This document shows positions 1-6,883 of a DNA stretch of 10,084 nucleotides, one piece after another. The stretch comes from Amphritea sp. GTDB lineage: Bacteria > Pseudomonadota > Gammaproteobacteria > Pseudomonadales > Balneatricaceae. The position numbers and the translations under genes are program-made. The notes below the pieces were generated by a model. The model saw only the letters and a program-made list of their open reading frames with translations, did no database searches and was not told the origin of the DNA. How positions within the stretch are numbered: the stretch's first letter is position 1; each line of letters begins with the position of its first letter. The DNA is taken from assembly GCA_018067325.1 (NCBI GenBank), contig JAGPUU010000054.1:1-10084 (forward strand), read 5' to 3'.

Positions 1-542
1 TCCAGTTTTTGGTAGGCTACTTTCAGCTCCGTTATGTCGTTGGCAATCACCAAAACTCGAGGTTCACCAGTGGGTCCATAAAAGGGTTTTTTAACAGAAA
101 GGTAGTGTTTGACCTGGCCAGTAATGTTATCCGTCGACGACTCTTCAACATACTGAACTTCCCCGGAGCGAATGACGTCACGGGTACTGGCTAAGTAGAA
201 ATCAACTTGTTCCTGATTGGGATTGAAATGCCCATCGTCATGACCGATTAGCTGATCTGGAGTAGTTCCATAGAGCTGTGCTAGAGCAGGATTACCTAGA
301 AGGAAGCGCCCATCCCAGTCTTTTATTAGAATAATATCTGGAGATTCATCAATCACTAGCTTAGATAAGCTAACGTCTTGAAAAAATGATTCCCATTGAT
401 GAACTGCCTGCTCTGCTGTCTTCGCAGATGGCCCCTTTGCGGAGCAACTAGAGCAGCAAACCTGATAAGTTATAGCGCCCGATTTTTTTACCTCTGATGC
501 CGTCTTTAAGCAGAATGGGCAGTCCAAAGCTTTTGAAATCAT
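1..542 (-). CDS. Lar-like zinc ribbon plus PAS-domain sensor protein, N-terminal part (C-terminus outside window)
   Basis: The reverse strand reads open from an ATG at 542 to the window edge (180 codons, no stop). Residues 8-54 look like a Lar-family zinc ribbon: CPFC at 8-11, a second cysteine cluster at 29-33 (CCSSC), then an AKGPSAKT stretch and a conserved-looking Trp at 50. Residues about 60-175 form a PAS domain: VIDESPDIILIKDWDGRFL, then GNPALAQLYG, LIGHDD, and a closing VIANDITELK. PAS domains sense ligands or redox state and usually precede an output module such as GGDEF, EAL or histidine kinase; that module would lie left of the window, so the output is unknown. No signal peptide or membrane segment is visible, so the protein is probably cytosolic. 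The start is supported by GTAAGG a few bases upstream and by a stop close behind the only nearby alternative ATG. The domain assignments are by eye. Confidence 0.85.
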   Translation of the reverse strand, partial: MISKALDCPFCLKTASEVKKSGAITYQVCCSSCSAKGPSAKTAEQAVHQWESFFQDVSLSKLVIDESPDIILIKDWDGRFLLGNPALAQLYGTTPDQLIGHDDGHFNPNQEQVDFYLASTRDVIRSGEVQYVEESSTDNITGQVKHYLSVKKPFYGPTGEPRVLVIANDITELKVAYQKL

Positions 543-638
543 AGACCTTACAACCCCTACAACATTGAGGACAACTTATTTAAGTTCATCTATCCGTTCG
601 TCATAAACAGCTGGCTTTATAACGCTATACATGACGAA

Positions 639-673
639 TAATCCTTAATTATGTTGGCCTTAATTAAGGATTA
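639..673. repeat. Perfect 13-bp inverted repeat upstream of the PAS gene
   Basis: The arms TAATCCTTAATTA (639-651) and TAATTAAGGATTA (661-673) are exact reverse complements around a 9-nt spacer. It lies about 100 bp upstream of the PAS-protein start, where a transcription factor operator would be expected. There is no GC-rich stem or T-run, so a terminator is less likely than a protein binding site. Its function is inferred only from position and symmetry. Confidence 0.6.
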
Positions 674-810
674 AAACAAATCTATACTTATTTTATACTA
701 GTTTCCGGAAATTCTGGCTTAGTTCCACCCCAATTTGGTTAACTGAAAAGAGCAAAGGAATCTGCGATTAAATGTCCTCACATAAGGTAGCCCTTGGCTT
801 CTCTATCGTC

Positions 811-843
811 AAAAATTGAACATAAAACAACCGTTCAGTTTTT
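811..843. repeat. AT-rich hairpin with A5/T5 arms, possible bidirectional terminator
   Basis: AAAAATTGAAC (811-821) pairs with GTTCAGTTTTT (833-843), 11 bp with one G-T wobble and an 11-nt loop. The A-run on the left and T-run on the right give it the look of a weak bidirectional terminator. No gene on either strand ends here, so it is an orphan; it could end an unrecognised small transcript or be chance in AT-rich DNA. Confidence 0.35.
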
Positions 844-1470
844 CTAAAAACGAGCATTGCCAGAATTCACATCAAACACATAACGAGTAACTCTTAGCTC
901 GAATGACAACGCTCACTCGGTAACAACGGGTTGAAGCAACTATTGAGCCTTATTACTCAAAGCCTAGTAATGATCGACGTCGACAATGCAGCGTATTTAT
1001 TACCTCCAGCAATTCTATAGCCTAAAGATCCTGTAACTGCAGATGCCCTTTCTAAAACTGCAACGATACGGATATTTAAAGCTTTTCACTCAATAAACCT
1101 CTTCCTGATCGCACCACGATTATTAATTTTCGTCTCATATTGAAACATCACGGGCATGCTCGGCCGGTCTTCGAATAAGTAAGAGGATGACTGACCGATG
1201 TCGGAGTATTAGTGAAAAGAAGGAGCTCTAATATATGCCACTATTATCGAGGCATATAACTCTAGGAAAAACAAAATTGGCAAATGTGATCCGGAGATAA
1301 ACCTAACAGAGAAAGGCAACTAAAAGACAAGGCCGAAGAACTGCCCCTTTCATCTCAGCTCTATATCTGATGATACGGTATAAGGCAAAAAATATCGGCC
1401 AGATCTATAAAAAAATGAGTATAACCTGCTAATGCAATCTTTTTGGCGTGATAAGCGGCGAGCATAATCC

Positions 1471-1476
1471 TATAAT
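1471..1476 (+). promoter_or_regulatory. Candidate -10 box for the sulfotransferase gene
   Basis: A perfect TATAAT lies about 90 nt before the start codon at 1569. No convincing -35 sits at 16-18 bp spacing; TTGGCG at 1443 is too far (22 bp). In AT-rich sequence a single -10 match is weak evidence. Confidence 0.3.
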
Positions 1477-1568
1477 ATTGAAATTATTGAAGTTCTGACA
1501 AAGTACAGCCGTTCCAACTCTGTCACAACTGTCCCGTTAAAACAGCGTTCCTTAGCTAAGGGTAAAAC

Positions 1569-2492
1569 ATGATCTTTTCTGCTAAAAAAAACATTAATGC
1601 GAATAGTAAACGCAGACAGTTCATAGTTGTTGGCGTTCAGAGAGGCGGGACATCCGCTATAGCAGCTACTCTTAAAGCCCTTGGTGTATCTCTGGGTGAT
1701 AATTACCATGAGCCCAATTATGAAGATTTAGGACTCGCGAATGCGTTTAGAGCGGGAGACTGGAAAAAAGTTGCAACACTCATAGCTATTTATGAAGAGA
1801 AATATGAGCAATTTGCATGGAAGCTCCCCGATAGTAACAGCAAGCTTCAGCGAGTTTCGAAGCTGTTTTCTAATCCAAGTTTCATCTTTGTGTATCGCGA
1901 TATTTTTGCCATTGCTAGCCGTAAGCAATATGTTCACGGCGGAGATATATCCGATGCTATGCATTCAAGTCTGGCCGCATACAAGCGAATTTTAAAGTTT
2001 ACCGACAACAACAGTTTTCCTGCGTTACATATATCCTATGAAAAACTTTTGTTGGGTAAGAAAGCTCATTTGAGAGAGCTTGCTGAATTTTGTGACATTG
2101 ATGCATCAGAGAGCCTAATTGAGCAAGCCAGTGAAATAATTGAGGCCTCACCCGAGATATACACTCAATGGGCTGATATTTCTCTACAAATAACCACTTT
2201 GAATAGAGAAGGATTTGATGGGTATATCGATCATGTATCGGGAAAACAAATTTCAGGTTGGTTTCTGAAAATCGGATCGGATGAGCCCGTCACAATAGAG
2301 CTATTTGTGAATGACCTATTAATTGCAAACTGTCTATGTGACGATACTCGAGGAGACCTTATTACTGCAGGAAAGAGCAATTCAGGAAAAGCCGGTTTTA
2401 ACATTCCTTTCCCAGAAGGCGTTTTAAAGAAAGCCGATAGAGTCTCAATAAAGCCCAAAGGATATTCTATAAGCTTAGTTTCAGACTATTAG
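1569..2492 (+). CDS. Sulfotransferase-family protein with C-terminal accessory domain
   Basis: A 307-residue protein. The N-terminal part (about 17-205) looks like a PAPS-dependent sulfotransferase, which moves a sulfuryl group from PAPS to a carbohydrate or other acceptor. It has a P-loop-like 5'-phosphosulfate motif (VGVQRGGTSA, 21-30), a 3'-phosphate motif with R110, D111 and S117 (FVYRDIFAIAS), and the usual YEKLL at 157-161. The C-terminal part (about 214-295: GFDGYIDHVSGKQISGWF, then an R-x-D-L motif and a GFNIPFP motif) matches in pattern a domain often appended to bacterial glycosyl- and sulfotransferases in surface polysaccharide loci; its role is unclear. The start is fixed by AAGGG at good spacing and an in-frame TAA two codons upstream. 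No signal peptide or membrane segment is seen. It stands alone with long gaps on both sides, so no pathway context is available and the acceptor cannot be inferred. It appears somewhat more AT-rich than rnr. Confidence 0.82.
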   Translation: MIFSAKKNINANSKRRQFIVVGVQRGGTSAIAATLKALGVSLGDNYHEPNYEDLGLANAFRAGDWKKVATLIAIYEEKYEQFAWKLPDSNSKLQRVSKLFSNPSFIFVYRDIFAIASRKQYVHGGDISDAMHSSLAAYKRILKFTDNNSFPALHISYEKLLLGKKAHLRELAEFCDIDASESLIEQASEIIEASPEIYTQWADISLQITTLNREGFDGYIDHVSGKQISGWFLKIGSDEPVTIELFVNDLLIANCLCDDTRGDLITAGKSNSGKAGFNIPFPEGVLKKADRVSIKPKGYSISLVSDY

Positions 2493-3127
2493 AAATCTCC
2501 AAACGTGCTCTTTTTCTAGCTCAATTATTTCTATAGCTTGAGCGGAAGGCGTTGGTCTTTCTATATAGCCTAGTCCCAAAGATTGCCAAAATAGAAACCC
2601 CATGACCTTAAGTTTACGAGCTCTATTCTTCAAGAAATCATCTGCCTTTAACGGTTAGATCACTGACCGACTATTTAACTGAAAACTTTATCAAAATCCA
2701 CTGATGACACAGGACTCCTTCCTGCCTGTGCTTTATAGAAACATTGACATAACGCTGTAACACTATATAGTTGTCGTAGCTTAGAAAAAGTCTATTTTTT
2801 AACCATTTGTTGTCGTTGTATTACTGTCGTCACGTTACTAAAAGTATTCTCGTCCCTCTGTTTTAAATTCCAGTCTTATTTTTTCGCTATCAGGTCCTTT
2901 TTGTTGTTCGTTCGATTCACTTGAGACTTTTCTCTCAGGTGCAGAGACTATATCCAAATAGTTGTACGAAATACTCAATTAAAATCGACCAGATCATCTT
3001 CCAGATAAAATTTCTTGTTTTCCATCTGGGTTGTTCGCCCTGCTTTGCCAAAATATTGGCCCGCAGATTAATAAAAATCGCTGTGGTAACTATGTGCCGC
3101 GGGCACCTAGATACAGTGTAAATATTT

Positions 3128-3155
3128 TTGTCACATGCCCGAGATATGATATGAA
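3128..3155 (+). promoter_or_regulatory. Candidate sigma-70 promoter for rnr
   Basis: TTGTCA (3128-3133, 5 of 6 to TTGACA) is followed after 16 bp by TATGAA (3150-3155, 4 of 6 to TATAAT). Transcription would begin near 3162 and give a leader of about 195 nt before the rnr start. The spacer overlaps an interrupted inverted repeat (3134-3168) that could be an operator. This is a pattern match only. Confidence 0.33.
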
Positions 3156-3259
3156 AAATCTCAGCATGAATTTATGGTTTTCAGATTAACGTAATAAACG
3201 TAGCGACGAATCGCTGTTCTGAAAACAATCTAATTTGATTCACTCAACGAATTGAGTGA
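3134..3259 (+). promoter_or_regulatory. rnr: Cluster of inverted repeats, possible structured leader of rnr
   Basis: Four dyads follow one another. (1) CATGC-cc-GAGAT pairs with ATCTC-a-GCATG (3134-3168). (2) GTTTTCAGA (3177-3185) pairs perfectly with TCTGAAAAC (3218-3226). (3) Nested inside it, AGCGA-CGAA-TCGCT (3202-3215). (4) TCACTCAA-CGAA-TTGAGTGA (3240-3259), a perfect 8-bp stem. Stems 3 and 4 share the same CGAA loop. None has a T-run, so they are not ordinary terminators. Such density suggests a folded 5' leader, or operators for the first dyad. RNase E and PNPase are known to control their own mRNAs through structured leaders; extending that to RNase R here is inference. Confidence 0.5.
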
Positions 3260-3356
3260 CACCAGCTACAATCTTGTCCCGTTATGTCTGATCCGCATTA
3301 CAGTGAATTATTCAAACTACCGGGGCATTGTTTGCAGTTGTTTATTTGAGAAAAGA

Positions 3357-5708
3357 ATGAGCAATAATTCCAAATCGGCAATCAATGCCGGAGATTTCGA
3401 AAAATACAGCAATCCTATTCCCGGCCGCGAATTCATCATGGGACTGTTTGATGAGCCTGGCAAAACATTAAACCGGGAACAGGTAGGCCAAACACTTAAG
3501 CTCTTTGATAGCGAAGAAAAAGAGGCATTGCGACGTCGTCTGCGCGCCATGGAGCGTGATGGACAGCTCAACTTCGATCCTCGTAAAGGCTATAGCCTGC
3601 TTCGGGAAGAAGATTTAATAAAAGGCAGTGTTATCGGACACCCCGATGGTTTTGGCTTTCTGTCGCAGGATGGCGATGGTGATGACCTCTACCTACACGA
3701 AAGCCAGATGCTAAAAGCCTTTCATGGGGATCGCGTACAGGTACGTGTCAGCGGTATCGACCGTCGTGGACGCCAGGAAGGACAGATAGTTAAAGTACTT
3801 GAGCAAAAAATGTCTCAAGTAGTCGGCCGTTTAAGCGAAGAAGACGGTGAATACTTCATCCAGTCTGAAAACAGCCGTATTCGTAACGAGATCGACATTC
3901 CGGATGACCAGCTAAAAGGCGCGAAAGCGGGCCAGTATGTCACCGTTGAGATCACCGAATACCCCTGTAATCGTTTTAATGCAGAAGGCAAAGTAGTCGA
4001 ACTGCTGGGTGACTCTATGGCCCCAGGCATGGAGATCGACGTTGCCATTCGTAACCACGACATTCCTCATAAGTGGCCCCAGGATGCACTCAAAGCTGCC
4101 GAAGCGATGGGCGAAGACGTCAGTGAATCAGATAAGCAACACCGGGCAGATCTAAGAGACCTCGCTTTCGTCACTATCGATGGTGAAGATGCCCGTGATT
4201 TCGATGATGCCGTCTACTGTGAAAAGCGTAAGTCCGGTGGCTGGCGTTTATCTGTTGCGATAGCAGATGTATCACACTATGTAATACCTGGAAGCCCTTT
4301 GGATGAAGAAGCCGCAGAACGAGGCACTTCAGTGTACTTTCCTGGTCACGTAGTACCGATGCTGCCAGAAGCACTATCCAATGGTTTGTGCTCGTTAAAC
4401 CCTCATGTCGATAGACTCGTCATGGTCTGCGAGATGGCTATCAATAAAGCCGGTAAGATGACGAGTTACAAGTTCTCCGAAGCCGTTATCCATTCCCACG
4501 CACGTCTGACTTATACTCAAGTAGGCGCGTTAGTCTCAGCAGCTGAAACTGATCTTGGTAAAACGGTTGCCCGTAAACATGCTGATGTAGTTCCGCATCT
4601 TCATGCACTTCACCAGCTATATGCAGTGTTGAGAAAAGCCCGCACCAAACGCGGTTCTATCGACTTTGAAAAGCAGGAAGTACAGTTTAAATTCACCGAA
4701 GATCGTAAAATCGATAAGATCGTACCGGTGCATCGTAACGATGCTCATAAGATGATCGAAGAGTTCATGCTCTGCGCTAACGTTGCTACCGCACAATTTC
4801 TAGAGAAACTGGAACTTCCAGCACTGTATCGTGTACATGAAGGGCCAGGGGAAAAGAAACTAACCAACTTGCGCAAATTTCTCAGTGAAAGAGGTCTTAA
4901 TCTAGCCGGTGGCGACAAGCCAACTCCCGCACATTATGATCGTTTACTACGCGGTATTGGTGAGCGAAACGATGCACAAATTATCCGTACGATGATGCTG
5001 CGCTCACTAAGTCAGGCGGAATACAGCTCTGATAACCAGGGCCATTTTGGTCTGGCGTACCCAGCCTATGCGCACTTTACTTCGCCGATACGTCGCTATC
5101 CTGATCTACTTGTTCACCGGGCGATCCGCTCGGTTATTCGTCAAAGCGAAAGCGGTAGCGTACTGCGCCGGGCACTGAAAAAAGTCACCGGTGTCGGATC
5201 TGATCCAGTACACCGAGTGAAGACTGCTCAGCCCCTGGAAGCGGGCAAGAGTTATCCTTATGATCTGGCGAAGATGAAAAACCTGGCTGAACATTGCTCG
5301 CTGGTTTCTCGCCGCGCTGACAAAGCTGGCTGGGATGTTGAAGCCTGGCTTAAGTGTGAGTATATGCAGGAGCACGTCGGAGATGTCTTCGGCGGCGTTA
5401 TCAGCAGCGTAACCAACTTCGGCCTGTTTATTGAGCTGGATGATACCCAGGTAGAAGGTCTGGTCCATGTCACTGCCCTGAATAATGATTATTATCAGTT
5501 TGATGCCGCTCAGCAACGCTTAGTTGGCGAACGCACTAAAGCCACCTTCAGTATCGGCGACAAAATTCAAATTCGGGTGGTGCGGGTCGATATGGATCAA
5601 CGCAAAATCGAGTTTGAACTAGCCGTCAAAGACGAAAGCCACAGCTCCCCGAAACCTAAAGGAAGAAAAGGCGGCCGAGGTAAAGGTTCCGGTAAATACA
5701 AACGCTAA
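3357..5708 (+). CDS. rnr: Ribonuclease R (3'-5' exoribonuclease, RNase II/RNB family)
   Basis: A 783-residue cytosolic enzyme that degrades structured RNA processively from the 3' end; in the family it serves mRNA decay, rRNA quality control and cold or stress adaptation. Domains: winged-helix start (about 15-80, with EKYSNPIPGREFI at 15-27 and LRRRLRAMERDGQL), two cold-shock domains (about 85-250, including GHPDGFGFL), the RNB catalytic domain (about 260-590) and an S1 domain (about 674-758). The metal-binding aspartates are present: D275, D281, D283 and D284 in DGEDARDFDD, each three residues later than in E. coli. The YAHFTSPIRRYPDL motif is intact. The basic tail is short (about 25 residues, Lys/Gly/Arg-rich) compared with the long Lys-rich tail of E. 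coli. I chose the ATG at 3357, after a weak GAGA, because it matches the E. coli N-terminus; a TTG at 3252 opens the frame 35 codons earlier but adds nothing family-like and lies in a hairpin. The usual neighbours nsrR and rlmB are missing. Confidence 0.97.
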   Translation: MSNNSKSAINAGDFEKYSNPIPGREFIMGLFDEPGKTLNREQVGQTLKLFDSEEKEALRRRLRAMERDGQLNFDPRKGYSLLREEDLIKGSVIGHPDGFGFLSQDGDGDDLYLHESQMLKAFHGDRVQVRVSGIDRRGRQEGQIVKVLEQKMSQVVGRLSEEDGEYFIQSENSRIRNEIDIPDDQLKGAKAGQYVTVEITEYPCNRFNAEGKVVELLGDSMAPGMEIDVAIRNHDIPHKWPQDALKAAEAMGEDVSESDKQHRADLRDLAFVTIDGEDARDFDDAVYCEKRKSGGWRLSVAIADVSHYVIPGSPLDEEAAERGTSVYFPGHVVPMLPEALSNGLCSLNPHVDRLVMVCEMAINKAGKMTSYKFSEAVIHSHARLTYTQVGALVSAAETDLGKTVARKHADVVPHLHALHQLYAVLRKARTKRGSIDFEKQEVQFKFTEDRKIDKIVPVHRNDAHKMIEEFMLCANVATAQFLEKLELPALYRVHEGPGEKKLTNLRKFLSERGLNLAGGDKPTPAHYDRLLRGIGERNDAQIIRTMMLRSLSQAEYSSDNQGHFGLAYPAYAHFTSPIRRYPDLLVHRAIRSVIRQSESGSVLRRALKKVTGVGSDPVHRVKTAQPLEAGKSYPYDLAKMKNLAEHCSLVSRRADKAGWDVEAWLKCEYMQEHVGDVFGGVISSVTNFGLFIELDDTQVEGLVHVTALNNDYYQFDAAQQRLVGERTKATFSIGDKIQIRVVRVDMDQRKIEFELAVKDESHSSPKPKGRKGGRGKGSGKYKR

Positions 5709-5731
5709 CCGCTCCTCTGAAAGCCTGGCCA

Positions 5732-5766
5732 CCGAATCTTCATGAACCAGTTTTATGAAGGTTCGG
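5732..5766 (+). terminator. Hairpin 24 nt after the rnr stop codon, likely mRNA 3' end structure
   Basis: CCGAATCTTCAT (5732-5743) pairs with ATGAAGGTTCGG (5755-5766), 12 bp with one T-G wobble and an 11-nt loop. Position directly after rnr suggests a role at the transcript end. No T-run follows, so it may protect the 3' end or act with Rho rather than terminate by itself. Confidence 0.5.
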
Positions 5767-6883
5767 CAGTCACCTTCACCTATCGATTAGACACCCTGAT
5801 ACTTGGAGTCGATTGATACCTTTGTCTCCAAAATCCCAAAAAACATTCCCCTCAAATGCGGCGTGTACTAGCCCACTAGTATTAAAATTTTCTACGCTGC
5901 TCAAACTGAAATCTGCCACTTTATCGCTGCCGCTGCAATAATCTAATAGCGATCCATTTGGTCATTGAAAAACGAAATCTTTTCGGGACACTTATACTCC
6001 GCTGTCATAAACAGTGCACTCAGCCTACTTACCAGACAAAAACGCACCTAAGCTGACCAACTTTAACATTTCATATTGAATCCAGATCCTCTATATAATT
6101 GATATGGCAGGAAACATACCGATTCGAAAAGTAGATCACATATGGTGCATTCATCACATATTAGACTATGCTTAGACTCATTATGCACAGATGACTAAGA
6201 AATACTGAGTCGTTTAATGAGAGGTCTTGAGCTAGTTGTTGTCATGTTTCTTAAGACAAAACTTGAGATAGAACTTGGGTTAATCGTCCATTTAATACAG
6301 CTAAAGTGCAGTTAATATACTGGTTAAGGTTTTGCGTAATATTGAATAGAAAATTTCAGCTCAATACTAAGACACCCTGCTTTGAATCCAATCGTTCAAC
6401 AGGCTCGATACAATCTCTGGGGCTCCCCCGCATCTACCCTCGACCAAAAATTCTATGCCTGAACACATCTCTCTGTTGTATCCGGACTTCACACTACAAG
6501 TTCAATACCGCTCTACCGCTCACCATTAGAATCATAGAACCAAAATGGGGCAGATAAGGTGTTAACAATACAAAAAATTGAGATTGAAGCCGGTAAGAAT
6601 CGAACACAGCACCAAGTTAGAGCAGAGCATTATCGACCCATGCTGTTACAGAACCGTCAAAAGCAAATAGTAAAATGTCGCGAATGGGCAATAAAGGCAG
6701 AGAAAACAGAACATCAAAAGGAATAAAACAGTACATTATTACTTAATTACCGCTTTCGGAAGGTTATGTTTGCACTCTTGGCTCGGAATATCGTAGGGTA
6801 ATAAAAGAAAAAAAACTGTATCTAACTACCTATTTTGAATTTGCAGGCAACAAACAACAGATTGTAGCGAGGCATAAAAACAA
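5767..6883. other. Long intergenic region between rnr and the transporter operon, no gene recognised
   Basis: About 1.1 kb with frequent stops in all frames. An 83-codon frame with a GTG start at 6306-6557 has no recognisable domain, no good ribosome binding site and an ordinary random composition, so I do not call it. A segment near 6590-6650 has a tRNA-like GAATCGAAC word on the reverse sense but does not fold into a cloverleaf. A promoter for the transporter operon must lie at the right end, but no good -35/-10 pair stands out; TTGCAC at 6770 has only a poor -10 partner. rlmB, which often follows rnr, is absent. Confidence 0.55.

Larger units (their letters stand above)
543..1568. other. 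Long intergenic region between divergent genes, no gene recognised
   Basis: About 1.0 kb of AT-rich sequence between the minus-strand PAS gene and the plus-strand sulfotransferase gene. All six frames are broken by stops and no fragment resembles a known protein or tRNA. It must contain the promoters of both genes. Visible structure is a 13-bp inverted repeat at 639-673, a 10-bp palindrome (TTTCCGGAAA) at 702-711, an AT-rich hairpin at 811-843, a small inverted repeat (TATATGCC / GGCATATA) at 1232-1258, and a TATAAT box at 1471. Confidence 0.6.
2493..3356. other. Intergenic region before rnr, no gene recognised
   Basis: About 0.86 kb. Near the left end is a weak stem (GCTCAA 2519-2524 / TTGAGC 2538-2543) with no T-run. 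A further stem (CACAGG 2708-2713 / CCTGTG 2725-2730) is followed by CTTTAT and could be a poor terminator, though it is over 200 nt past the sulfotransferase stop. A 66-codon open frame at 2921-3121 has no recognisable domain and no good ribosome binding site. The right part (3128-3259) is rich in inverted repeats and is described separately. Confidence 0.55.

Noticed and set aside
9..194. 61-codon open frame on the plus strand
   Set aside because: It is the complement of the PAS domain coding sequence on the minus strand.
2519..2543. Stem after the sulfotransferase gene as an intrinsic terminator
   Set aside because: Only a 6-bp stem with a 13-nt loop and no T-run after it.
2921..3121. 66-codon open frame on the plus strand
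   Set aside because: No ribosome binding site, no recognisable domain, and composition like the surrounding non-coding DNA.
3252..3356. TTG start that would add 35 residues to RNase R
   Set aside because: The extra residues have no counterpart in RNase R proteins, the TTG lies in the right arm of a hairpin, and the ATG at 3357 aligns with the E. coli N-terminus.
5106..5516. 136-codon open frame on the minus strand
   Set aside because: It lies wholly inside the RNase R catalytic and S1 coding region and reads as a shadow frame.
6306..6557. 83-codon open frame with a GTG start
   Set aside because: No ribosome binding site or domain, and it lies in a region otherwise full of stops; probably chance.
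6588..6660. tRNA-like segment with GAATCGAAC and CGACCC words
   Set aside because: The reverse strand has a T-loop-like TTCGATT, but the flanking T-stem does not pair and no acceptor, D or anticodon arm can be built around it.
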